Notes under the pieces: generated by a model | Databases searched by the model: none | What the model was told of the DNA's origin: nothing | What the model saw: the letters and a program-made list of their open reading frames with translations, nothing else | Part shown: positions 1 through 5,787 of the stretch, piece after piece | Layout: every line of letters starts with the position of its first letter | Numbering within the stretch: the stretch's first letter is position 1 | Assembly (NCBI GenBank): GCA_030618975.1 | Contig: JAUXCH010000078.1 | Coordinates: forward strand, 1-11,428 | Direction: 5' to 3' | Origin: Planctomycetia bacterium | GTDB lineage: Bacteria; Planctomycetota; PLA2; JAEUHO01 | DNA: 11,428 nt | Program-made: the position numbers and the translations under genes

Positions 1-906
1 ATGCTCTCCTCCAACGACCACATCGTGCTCGGCCACGACGTGTACGGAGGCACGTACCGCCTCGTCGACCAGATCCTCCGCAAGCGCTGGGGCCTTCGCT
101 ACACCGTCGTGGACACCACCGACCTGACGGTGCTCGAGGAGGTCCTGGCCCGGACTCCGACGAAGCTCGTGTGGTTCGAGAGCCCGACGAACCCCCTGCT
201 CCACGTCTCGGATGTCGCGGCCGTTTGTGAGATCGCGCGGGGGGCCGGCGCGTTCGCCGTCGTGGACAACACCTTCGCGACCCCCTACCTCCAGACGCCG
301 CTCGACCTCGGCGCCGACCTCGTCGTCCACAGCACGACGAAGTACCTCGGTGGCCACAGCGACGTGGTCGGCGGCGCCGTCGTCACGCGGCACCCGGCTC
401 TTGCGGGTGAGCTGAAGTTCCTGCAGAACGCGGCGGGCGCCGTGCCCGGGCCCCTGGACTGCTTCCTCGTCCTGCGCGGCATCAAGACCCTGGCCGTCCG
501 CATGGAGCGCCACTGCGACAACGCCGAGTGCGTGGCTGCCTGGCTCGCCGACCATCCCCGCGTGCGGCGGGTCTTCTACCCGGGCCTCCCGGATCACCCG
601 GGCCACGGCGTCGCCGCCCGCCAGATGCGCCGCTTCGGCGGCATGGTCTCTTTCGACCTGGACGCCGACCTGGACGCGGCCATCCGCCTTGCGAGCGCCA
701 CCCGCCTCTTCGCCCTCGCCGAGAGCCTGGGCGGCGTGGAGAGCCTCCTCGACCACCCGGCCTCGATGACCCACGGGTCCATCCCCCGCGAGGAGCGCGA
801 GAAGTCGGGCTTCACCGACGGTCTCCTGCGCCTCTCGGTCGGCCTCGAGGACGCCGACGACCTGCTGGCGGACCTCGAGCAGGCCTTCGGGGCCGCTTTC
901 GGCTAG
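1..906 (+). CDS. Cystathionine gamma-synthase/gamma-lyase family PLP enzyme, 5'-truncated by window edge
   Basis: This is a trans-sulfuration enzyme of the Cys/Met-metabolism PLP family (fold type I), acting in the cytoplasm on cystathionine, homoserine esters or related substrates. The visible 301 residues contain the substrate/PLP-phosphate motif YGGTYR (15-20), FESPTNP (60-66), the pyridine-binding Asp in VVDNTFATP (D89) and the PLP Schiff-base lysine in HSTTKYLGGHSD (K114). The C-terminal part has ESLGGVESL and HPASMTH, also typical of the family. Full-length members are about 380-400 residues, so roughly 80-90 N-terminal residues lie before base 1; the ATG at base 1 is probably internal. 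The sequence alone does not separate gamma-synthase, gamma-lyase and O-acetylhomoserine-using relatives, so no symbol is given. The stop is TAG at 904-906, and the next gene starts 52 bases on. Confidence 0.93.
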   Translation: MLSSNDHIVLGHDVYGGTYRLVDQILRKRWGLRYTVVDTTDLTVLEEVLARTPTKLVWFESPTNPLLHVSDVAAVCEIARGAGAFAVVDNTFATPYLQTPLDLGADLVVHSTTKYLGGHSDVVGGAVVTRHPALAGELKFLQNAAGAVPGPLDCFLVLRGIKTLAVRMERHCDNAECVAAWLADHPRVRRVFYPGLPDHPGHGVAARQMRRFGGMVSFDLDADLDAAIRLASATRLFALAESLGGVESLLDHPASMTHGSIPREEREKSGFTDGLLRLSVGLEDADDLLADLEQAFGAAFG

Positions 907-958
907 GTGGAGCCACGACCCTCGGATAACCTTCTTCGCCCTCACCCGGAGTCGCGCC

Positions 959-1060
959 ATGTCCGTCAACAAGCGCCTGATCAAGAAGGCGAACCACGGC
1001 AAGCGGCCTTGCTGCGGCAAGGTCCGCCGTCGTCGCAAGAACATCAAGACGCCCCGCTGA
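959..1060 (+). CDS. bL37-like small basic ribosomal protein (33 aa)
   Basis: This 33-residue reading frame is too short for most gene callers. It starts at ATG 959, preceded by a good Shine-Dalgarno GGAG (948-951, 7-base spacing), and stops at TGA 1058-1060. The product is strongly basic, with no acidic residue, and carries KKANHGKRP at residues 9-17, then CCGK and a run of four arginines. ANHGKRP is the core I recall from bL37, the small 50S protein first seen in mycobacterial ribosomes, whose tail is buried in 23S rRNA. Here it is followed by a further basic tail ending KNIKTPR instead of stopping soon after the motif. Seen: the RBS, composition and motif. From family knowledge: bL37. Inferred: ribosomal function. 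It could instead be another small RNA-binding protein. It may be cotranscribed with the upstream PLP enzyme or have its own promoter. Confidence 0.72.
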   Translation: MSVNKRLIKKANHGKRPCCGKVRRRRKNIKTPR

Positions 1061-1078
1061 CCCGGGGGGATTCCCTGT

Positions 1079-1132
1079 ACGCCGGGGCCTGGCACCCCGG
1101 CGTCTGGCACCCCGGCGTCTGGCACGCCGGGG
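1079..1132. terminator. Tandem hairpins between convergent genes, probable bidirectional terminator
   Basis: Two perfect 9-bp stems lie in tandem. ACGCCGGGG (1079-1087) pairs with CCCCGGCGT (1095-1103) over a 7-base loop, and CCCCGGCGT (1110-1118) pairs with ACGCCGGGG (1124-1132) over a 5-base loop. They are built from three copies of a 15-bp unit, CTGGCACCCCGGCGT, at 1089, 1104 and 1119, the third diverged. There is no T-tract on either side. The position between the bL37-like gene (plus) and the pseudouridine synthase gene (minus), which converge here, suggests a shared terminator. Confidence 0.5.
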
Positions 1133-1150
1133 TCCTGGGCGTCCGGGTTC

Positions 1151-2173
1151 TCAGGATGCGTCGGCGCCGTCTTCCTCGCCTCGCCGTCGCCCCGCACGCA
1201 CGCGCAGGACGACCAGCGCGTACTTCATGTCGGCAGGCAGCGGAGCCCGGACCGTGACGATCTTTCCCGTTCGGGGGTGAGGAATCGTCAACTCTGCCGC
1301 GTGAAGCGGCGTCCGCCTCAGTCGCGCGTCGAGTTGTCCGCGCGGATCCCTCAGATGCCACCCGCCCCGTTTCCCGTAGCGCGCGTCCACGAGGAGCGGG
1401 TGTCCGATGGCTGCGAGATGGGCCCGGATCTGGTGCGTCCGGCCCGTCAGCAGCTCCAGCCGCAGTCGCGCCGCGTCGTCGAACGCCTCCAGGGTCGCGT
1501 ACCGCGTGCACGCCGGCCGTCCCTGCAGTTCGTTCACCTCGGCTCGGCCGCCGTGGCCGGGTGGTGTGAGCGGGAGGTCGATCTCGCCCGCCGCGGGGTC
1601 GGGCACGCCCTCGACGAGGGCCTCGTACACCTTGGTGATTCCGCCGTCGGCTTCCGCGAACCGCTTCGTCGTCTCGGCGCGGAAGGCCTCGCCCCGGACG
1701 AATGCCACGGCACCGCTCGTGTCACGGTCGATCCGATGCACCAACCCGAAGCCCGCCAGCACGTCCTCCTTGAGCAGGTCGATGAGGGTTGCCACGGCGC
1801 CGAGCCGCGCCCCCCCGTGCACGGGGACGTCGGGGGGCTTGAAGACCACCAGGAGATCGTCGTCCCGGTAGAGCACCTCCACCTCGCTGGGTGCGTGCGC
1901 TCCCTTGCGCATCTTCTCGCGTTTCTTCGTCCGGCGTCCCACCTCCGCCACCGCGCGGCTCATGACCGGCAACTCCAACCGCTCGCCGCCCTTCAACACC
2001 GTGCCCGGCCGCGCGCGGACGCCGTCGATGCGGACCGCGCCGCTGCGGATGACCTCCGCAACCTTCCGCCGGGAGTACTGGGGGTAGTGCTCCACGAGGA
2101 ACCGGTCGACGCGATACCCCGCGAATCGCTCCTCGACGCGGGCGTATCGGCGCTCGGACGGGGAACCGGCCAT
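1151..2173 (-). CDS. RluA-family 23S rRNA/tRNA pseudouridine synthase (RluC/RluD-like)
   Basis: The enzyme isomerises specific uridines to pseudouridine in structured RNA, most likely 23S rRNA. The 340-residue protein has an N-terminal S4 RNA-binding domain (about 17-75, YRVDRFLVEHYPQYSRRKVAEVI), a basic KKREKMRK linker, and a catalytic domain with HRIDRDTSG (147-155), in which D150 is the expected catalytic aspartate. Further on are the family motifs LLTGRTHQIRAHL and GHPLLVDARYG. Length and domain order fit RluC/RluD rather than the short RluA, but target specificity cannot be read from sequence. The start is ATG 2171-2173, with no convincing Shine-Dalgarno before it. The tRNA-Val gene ends 20 bases upstream on the same strand, so the mRNA may be made by read-through or processing of a tRNA transcript. 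The C-terminal tail is Arg- and acid-rich and looks disordered. Confidence 0.95.
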   Translation of the reverse strand: MAGSPSERRYARVEERFAGYRVDRFLVEHYPQYSRRKVAEVIRSGAVRIDGVRARPGTVLKGGERLELPVMSRAVAEVGRRTKKREKMRKGAHAPSEVEVLYRDDDLLVVFKPPDVPVHGGARLGAVATLIDLLKEDVLAGFGLVHRIDRDTSGAVAFVRGEAFRAETTKRFAEADGGITKVYEALVEGVPDPAAGEIDLPLTPPGHGGRAEVNELQGRPACTRYATLEAFDDAARLRLELLTGRTHQIRAHLAAIGHPLLVDARYGKRGGWHLRDPRGQLDARLRRTPLHAAELTIPHPRTGKIVTVRAPLPADMKYALVVLRVRAGRRRGEEDGADAS

Positions 2174-2193
2174 GGGGGGCCCGATCGGGGGGG

Positions 2194-2270
2194 TGGTGGG
2201 CGAAGAGGGAGTCGAACCCCCGGCCTCCTCGGTGTAAACGAGGCGCTCTGACCAGCTGAGCTATTCGCCC
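2194..2270 (-). tRNA. tRNA-Val (anticodon UAC), CCA encoded
   Basis: Read on the minus strand, this 77-base sequence folds into a standard cloverleaf: a 7-bp acceptor stem GGGCGAA/TTCGCCC, D-stem GCTC/GAGC, anticodon stem CCTCG/CGAGG around loop TTTACAC (anticodon TAC, valine), and T-arm with TTCGACT. The discriminator base is A and the CCA end is genomically encoded (2194-2196). The T-stem has one G-T wobble pair. It lies just upstream of the pseudouridine synthase gene in the same direction. Confidence 0.97.
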
Positions 2271-2284
2271 GGACGGACGGGGAG

Positions 2285-2314
2285 GGTATCCAAGAATGGC
2301 ACACCCGACCCCAA
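2285..2314 (-). promoter_or_regulatory. Candidate promoter of tRNA-Val
   Basis: On the minus strand, TTGGGG (2314-2309) and GATACC (2290-2285) are separated by 18 bases and place a transcription start about 8 bases before the tRNA 5' end. Both elements match the sigma70 consensus only weakly; position is the main argument. Confidence 0.25.
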
Positions 2315-2390
2315 AGGGGCCCCGCGAGAGGCCAGGCCGCGGTCGGAGCGGCGGGATTCGCCGGAGTGCCTCCTCGCGCGCCTGCCCGGA

Positions 2391-2466
2391 ATCGCCCTGC
2401 GAGTCGCCCTGCGAGTCGCCCTGGGGATCGCCCTGGGGGGGGGCCCTGGGGATCGCCCTGGGGGGG
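2391..2466. repeat. Short 12-bp tandem repeats running into G-runs
   Basis: A TCGCCCTG core recurs at 2392, 2404, 2416 and 2428 with a 12-bp period (TCGCCCTGCGAG or TCGCCCTGGGGA) and again at 2453 after a run of G. The tract lies in a gene-free stretch (2271-2619) that otherwise holds only the tRNA-Val upstream region, a hairpin and the tRNA-fMet terminator. No protein is supported here in any frame. Confidence 0.7.
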
Positions 2467-2484
2467 CCTGCACGGAGGCCCCCC
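2461..2484. other. Strong GC hairpin in the inter-tRNA region
   Basis: GGGGGGCCT (2461-2469) and AGGCCCCCC (2476-2484) form a perfect 9-bp stem with loop GCACGG. No T-tract follows on either strand, and no gene clearly ends here, so a terminator role is uncertain. Confidence 0.4.
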
Positions 2485-2583
2485 ACGCGCCCGTTTCGGC
2501 CTTCGGCCTCGCGGTCGCTCCCCCCCAACCCGGCCGCGGCTTCGCCTCCAGCCCCTGGTTTCAGGGCCCGCGCGGGAACGAAG

Positions 2584-2612
2584 AAAGGCCGCCCGCTTTG
2601 CGGACGGCCTTT
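2584..2612 (-). terminator. Rho-independent terminator after tRNA-fMet
   Basis: A stem of 13 positions with one mismatch (AAAGGCCG-C-CCGC against GCGG-A-CGGCCTTT) closes a TTT loop. Read on the minus strand it begins 7 bases after the CCA end of the initiator tRNA and runs into a T-rich stretch (CCTTTCTTCGTT). This is the clearest intrinsic terminator in the window. Confidence 0.8.
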
Positions 2613-2619
2613 CGGAATC

Positions 2620-2694
2620 TGGTAGCGGGGGCGGGAGTCGAACCCGCGACCTCCAGGTTATGAGCCTGACGAGATACCACTTCTCCACCCCGCG
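2620..2694 (-). tRNA. Initiator tRNA-fMet (anticodon CAU), CCA encoded
   Basis: The minus-strand sequence is a 75-base cloverleaf with anticodon loop CTCATAA (CAT). Initiator features are visible: the first acceptor position is unpaired (C1 faces U72, then G2:C71 onward pair), position 11:24 is A:U, and the anticodon loop is the initiator form. The anticodon stem is TCAGG/CCTGG, so only two of the three usual G:C pairs are present and 29:41 is A:U. The D-loop is short (AGTGGTA). CCA is encoded at 2620-2622. A terminator follows at once and a candidate promoter precedes it, so it appears to be a single-gene unit. Confidence 0.95.
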
Positions 2695-2705
2695 GTGGGG
2701 GAGAG

Positions 2706-2733
2706 ATGGTACCCCACCCGCTCCGTCGCCCAA
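2706..2733 (-). promoter_or_regulatory. Candidate promoter of tRNA-fMet
   Basis: On the minus strand, TTGGGC (2733-2728) and TACCAT (2711-2706) are separated by 16 bases. The predicted start lies about 5 bases before the mature tRNA 5' end. An inverted repeat, GGTGGGG (2694-2700) with CCCCACC (2712-2718), spans the start region. Confidence 0.4.
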
Positions 2734-2823
2734 GCGAATCGACAGGGGTCGTATCCCTGGATTCGGATTCCCCCAACCGATTCCAGAGCAACGGCTTAGG
2801 GAGACATGGCGGGAACCCGATAC

Positions 2824-2842
2824 CGGGAGTCGCCCCGCGACC
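2824..2842 (-). other. tRNA T-arm-like sequence, possible tRNA remnant
   Basis: Read on the minus strand, GGTCGCGGGGCGACTCCCG is nearly the same as the T-arm of the neighbouring tRNA-fMet (GGTCGCGGGTTCGACTCCCG), with one base missing and one changed in the loop. No acceptor, D or anticodon arm is recognisable around it. It may be a tRNA fragment left by recombination, or chance. The rest of 2734-2902 shows only short palindromes such as CCCGATCGGG (2843-2852). Confidence 0.25.
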
Positions 2843-2901
2843 CCCGATCGGGTGGTCGACTGGGCAGCCGAGCCCGAAGGACCAAGGGCCTTGGAGGGAA
2901 G

Positions 2902-2924
2902 TTGGAACTTATTCTCATTCTCAA
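2902..2924. promoter_or_regulatory. AT-rich upstream element with ATTCTC direct repeat
   Basis: In otherwise GC-rich DNA, TTGGAACTTATTCTCATTC and the following TCAA form the only AT-rich patch before the LuxR-type gene. ATTCTC occurs twice in tandem (2911-2916 and 2917-2922), which on the other strand reads GAGAATGAGAAT. This could be part of the promoter, for example TATTCT as a -10, or an operator. Two adjacent GAGAAT units resemble part of a Fur-type site, but the third hexamer is poor. Confidence 0.3.
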
Positions 2925-2999
2925 CCGTCACTTCCGTGTGGGGCCTTGGTCCATGGTCTTGAATGGAGGCGTACGGTGATCAGCAGATCTGGAGGACGC

Positions 3000-3596
3000 A
3001 TGGTTTCGGATCGGGAAGTCGCGACCGCTCTTCGCGATCGCATGGACGCCGATCCCGAGTACGGGGTGGTGCTCCTGACCGCGGACCGCAGGGTGCTGTA
3101 CTCGAACGTCGCGGCCCGCGGGTTCCTCCGCGATGGAACGCCTCGCAGCGAGGAGGGGTTGCTGCCGGAGAGCCTCGAGCGCGTCCTCCAGGACTTCGTC
3201 GTCCGGGCGCGCAACCAGCGCGGTCCGGTGACCGTCGAGTTCAACTACCCGAGCGACCAGGACAGCAGGATCCGGATCACCCTCGAGGCGCTCCGTCGTG
3301 AGGAGGGCCTCTTCGTGGTCCTCCGCGCGCACTCCGCGATGCCCTGGGCCGAGCCCACGGTTCGTCGACTTCAGTCGCGCTTCGGGCTCACGGTCCGCGA
3401 GGCACAGGTGGCCGCCGGCGTCGCGCGGGGGCACACGAACCGCGAAGTCGCGGGACAGCTCGGCATCGTCGAGAAGACGGTCAAGAACGTCCTGATGTCG
3501 GTCTTCATCAAGTGCAACGTGCGCAACCGCGTTCAACTCGCGCTGCGCGCCTACGACGCGCCGGTTCCGCCCGTCGACGCCCCGTCCCGCTTCTAG
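3000..3596 (+). CDS. LuxR-type HTH transcriptional regulator with PAS-like sensor domain
   Basis: A 198-residue cytoplasmic DNA-binding regulator. Residues about 20-110 look like a PAS-type sensor fold (GVVLLTADRRVLYSNVAARGFL, then beta-rich FNYPSDQDSRIRITLEAL and LFVVLRAHS). Residues 129-186 are a LuxR/GerE helix-turn-helix, with LTVREAQVAAGVARGHTNRE, then AGQLGIVEKTVKNVL and a KCNVRNRVQLAL ending, matching the usual LTxRE, NREIA, TVK and R-motif positions. There is no receiver Asp domain or Walker motif, so it is not a classical response regulator or a LAL protein. ATG 3000 has GGAGG 4 bases upstream. GTG 2976, in frame, has GGAGG (2965-2969) at a better 6-base spacing and would add eight residues. 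The signal and targets are unknown and no partner sensor gene is adjacent. Confidence 0.88.
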   Translation: MVSDREVATALRDRMDADPEYGVVLLTADRRVLYSNVAARGFLRDGTPRSEEGLLPESLERVLQDFVVRARNQRGPVTVEFNYPSDQDSRIRITLEALRREEGLFVVLRAHSAMPWAEPTVRRLQSRFGLTVREAQVAAGVARGHTNREVAGQLGIVEKTVKNVLMSVFIKCNVRNRVQLALRAYDAPVPPVDAPSRF

Positions 3597-3826
3597 CCGG
3601 ACGATTCACGAAGGCGCGCGGTCCTGCGCCGCCAGCCATCGCCGACCTCGGCGTCTCTCCTCCGCATCGATGCGCGGCGGCATCGACTCGTCGTCGCTCC
3701 TCGACCTCGGCGCGTCTGACGACACGGGACCGTGTGCGTCGACGTCCCCACGCTGCCCCACGGCCCGTGGCCACCCGACGTCTGCCGGCTCACCCTGTGC
3801 GTCGCTCTCCTTCACGAATCGTCCGG
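3597..3826. repeat. 230-bp gene-free segment bounded by 18-bp inverted repeats
   Basis: CCGGACGATTCACGAAGG (3597-3614) and CCTTCACGAATCGTCCGG (3809-3826) are inverted copies matching at 16 of 18 positions. The left copy begins directly after the regulator's TAG stop. Between them are more palindromes: CGCATCGATGCG (3663-3674), ACACGG/CCGTGT with a 2-base loop (3722-3735) and CCACGG/CCGTGG around one base (3758-3770). No frame inside reads as a convincing protein. I see no target-site duplication. It could be a small MITE-like element, a pair of operators, or a structured RNA region. Confidence 0.55.
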
Positions 3827-3873
3827 GCCGGCCCACACTGGCGGGACTGCCTCCCTCGCGGTAGAGGGGGCGC

Positions 3874-4500
3874 ATGAAGACCGGTCCCTTCCGCCCCTTC
3901 GAGACGACCTGGGAGGACTGGGTGCTCGGAGGCGGCCTGCTCTTCGCCTTCGAGGATCCGTCGCTCCCCCTCGAGGTCGAGATCGGCCCCGGCGACGACG
4001 ACTTCCTTCTCGAGCAGGCGGAGGAATACCCGGATCGCAACTGGCTCGGCATCGAGTACAGCAGGAAGCGCGTGCGTCGCACCGTGCGTCGCATCGAGCG
4101 GCGCCTGGGCACGCCGGGCAATCTCCGCCTCGTCTGGAGGCCCGCCGCGGACGTCGTGGGCCGCTTCCTGACGCCGGGCAAGGTCCGACGCTACCACGTC
4201 TACTTCCCCGACCCGTGGCCGAAGAAGCACCACCACCGGTACCGTCTTCTCTCGCCGGCGTTCCTCACCGACGTGCGGGACAGTCTCTGCGAGGGCGGAG
4301 AGGTGAGGTTCTGCACGGACCATCTCGAGTACGGCCAGGAGACGCTGCAGGCGTTCGCCGAGGCGGGGGGCTGGGAGAACGGTCTGCCAGCTCCCGGCTA
4401 CGAGATCCTCGAACCGGGCGACCGGCTCACCGTCTTCGAGACGCGGTGGCGCGAGGAAGGCCGTACGATCCACCGTCTGTTGTTCAGGCGGAGCACGTGA
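3874..4500 (+). CDS. trmB: tRNA (guanine-N7-)-methyltransferase TrmB
   Basis: TrmB transfers a methyl group from S-adenosylmethionine to N7 of guanosine 46 in the variable loop of tRNAs. The 208-residue protein has the SAM-binding motif VEIGPGDDDFLLEQA (35-49; E36, G38, G40), the acidic end of the second strand in WLGIEYSRKR (E61), and the family signature YFPDPWPKKHHHRYRL (110-125) with the expected catalytic Asp D113. FCTDH (147-151) and TVFETRW (186-192) are also typical. Length is normal. The start is ATG 3874 behind AGAGGGGG; a small stem CCCTC/GAGGG (3853-3857 with 3864-3868) covers part of that ribosome-binding site. The stop TGA overlaps the ATG of the next gene by one base, implying translational coupling. 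Confidence 0.96.
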   Translation: MKTGPFRPFETTWEDWVLGGGLLFAFEDPSLPLEVEIGPGDDDFLLEQAEEYPDRNWLGIEYSRKRVRRTVRRIERRLGTPGNLRLVWRPAADVVGRFLTPGKVRRYHVYFPDPWPKKHHHRYRLLSPAFLTDVRDSLCEGGEVRFCTDHLEYGQETLQAFAEAGGWENGLPAPGYEILEPGDRLTVFETRWREEGRTIHRLLFRRST

Positions 4501-5783
4501 TGGCCTTCCTGCGCATCGTCCTCCTGTGTATCGCCCTCGCGATCGCCTACGGCATCGTGCACGACATGGCGACGGCGCACGTGTGCGTCGAGTACTTCAC
4601 GATCGGGCACCCGACGGTCATCGAGTCCACGTCGCCCGTGATGCTCGCGCTCACCTGGGGCGTCCTGGCCACGTGGTGGGTGGGCCTCGGACTCGGACTC
4701 CTGCTCGGCCTCGTATGCCGGGTGGGCGCCAGGCCGAGGATCGGCTGGCAGGGTGTACTCGAGCCGGCTCTCTGGTTGCTCGCGACGATGGCCGTCCTCG
4801 CCGTCGCCGCGGGATTCGTCGGGCGCTGGCTCGCCATCGACGGCAAGGTCTGGCTCGTCGACCCGTTCGCCGGGCGCGTGCCGGCCGATCGCCACGTCGA
4901 CTTCCTCACGTGCCTCTGGTCGCACAACGCCTCGTACCTCGCGGGCGCGCTCGGCGGGATCGTCGTGGCCGTGATCCTCTGGCGCCGGCGCGGCCGCCTC
5001 GCGCGCGGCGCGGCGACGGCGGCGCTCGTGCTCCTCGGCGCGCTGGTGCTCGGGGGGTGCCTCGAGTCGCGGGAAATGGTTCGGATCGCGAAGGACGGGA
5101 CCGGCCGCTTCGTGCAGCGGGTCACGATCGACGCAAAGGCGCGGGACGAGCTGCTGCGCCGCCTGGCGAGGCTCCACGGTGCCGAGCAGGATCCCGAGGT
5201 CCTGCCCTACGCCGACCCGTTCTCGCCGGCGTGGATCCGTGCCCGTGCGGAGAAGTCCGAGGGCTACGTGCTCGAGAAGGTCGAGCGGGTCGAGGACGAA
5301 GACGGCCGGCTGACCACACGGGTCGTGGCGCGCTTCGACCAGCTGGCCGCGGCGGCGCGCGGGGGCGCGTTCTTCGCGACGAGCGTGCACCTCGACCGGA
5401 TGGGGAAGGGCCGGTGGAAGCTCGTCGTGTCCGACGTCTGGGCGACTCCCCTGCGGGACCCCGATGGGGAGATTGCCGGCCGACCCGCGCGGGGCTTCGT
5501 CGAGGCGGTTCGTGAACCCCTCGCCGGCTACCGCGTCGAGCGCACCTTCGTGCTGCCCGGCAAGATCCTGGAGACGAACGGGACGCGGGGCGCGGACGGG
5601 CGGACCGTGTCCTTCACCGTCGACCACGCGAAGATCGTCGCCGCGAAGGACCTGGTGCTCGAGGTCGTCTTCCAGGCCGACGAAGACGCGACGTTTTCCG
5701 GTGCGCGCTACGAGCCCGATCCGGAGGACCTGATGGTCCGCGCGCTCGAGGCGCCCCCCGGCGTCCCCGACCGGCGGCGCTGA
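4500..5783 (+). CDS. Uncharacterised multi-pass membrane protein fused to a lipoprotein-like domain
   Basis: No named function is known to me. The 427-residue product starts at ATG 4500 (GGAG at 4490-4493, 6-base spacing), overlapping trmB by one base. Residues 1-165 form a membrane domain with helices near 2-20, 48-72, 90-110 and 145-162. It contains CVEYFTIGHP (29-38), WGVLATWWVGLGLGLLLGL and HNASYLAGALGG, which I recall as an uncharacterised membrane family. After WRRRGRLARG comes another hydrophobic stretch ending LVLGGC at C187, which looks exactly like a lipoprotein signal peptide with a lipobox. The remaining 240 residues are soluble, charged and probably beta-rich, with VLPGKILETNGT near 352-363, as in some LppM-like or DUF lipoproteins. 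GTG codons at 4965 and 4971 could start a separate lipoprotein. The gene may thus be a true fusion or two merged genes. It ends 4 bases before the mutS stop on the other strand. Confidence 0.8.
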   Translation: MAFLRIVLLCIALAIAYGIVHDMATAHVCVEYFTIGHPTVIESTSPVMLALTWGVLATWWVGLGLGLLLGLVCRVGARPRIGWQGVLEPALWLLATMAVLAVAAGFVGRWLAIDGKVWLVDPFAGRVPADRHVDFLTCLWSHNASYLAGALGGIVVAVILWRRRGRLARGAATAALVLLGALVLGGCLESREMVRIAKDGTGRFVQRVTIDAKARDELLRRLARLHGAEQDPEVLPYADPFSPAWIRARAEKSEGYVLEKVERVEDEDGRLTTRVVARFDQLAAAARGGAFFATSVHLDRMGKGRWKLVVSDVWATPLRDPDGEIAGRPARGFVEAVREPLAGYRVERTFVLPGKILETNGTRGADGRTVSFTVDHAKIVAAKDLVLEVVFQADEDATFSGARYEPDPEDLMVRALEAPPGVPDRRR

Positions 5784-5787
5784 CGGG

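Noticed and set aside
1277..2251. 324-residue plus-strand frame opposite the pseudouridine synthase
   Set aside because: It is antisense to a clearly conserved enzyme and overlaps tRNA-Val.
2296..2962. Plus-strand frames across the repeat and tRNA region
   Set aside because: They run through two tRNA genes and simple repeats; residues are Pro/Arg/Gly repeats without motifs.
2706..2999. Upstream extension of the LuxR-type regulator
   Set aside because: The sequence lies over the tRNA-fMet promoter region and is not protein-like; GGAGG sites occur only at 2965 and 2991.
3732..4499. Upstream extension of the membrane-lipoprotein frame through trmB
   Set aside because: It is out of frame with trmB, Pro/Arg-rich and not hydrophobic; the RBS and first helix support ATG 4500.
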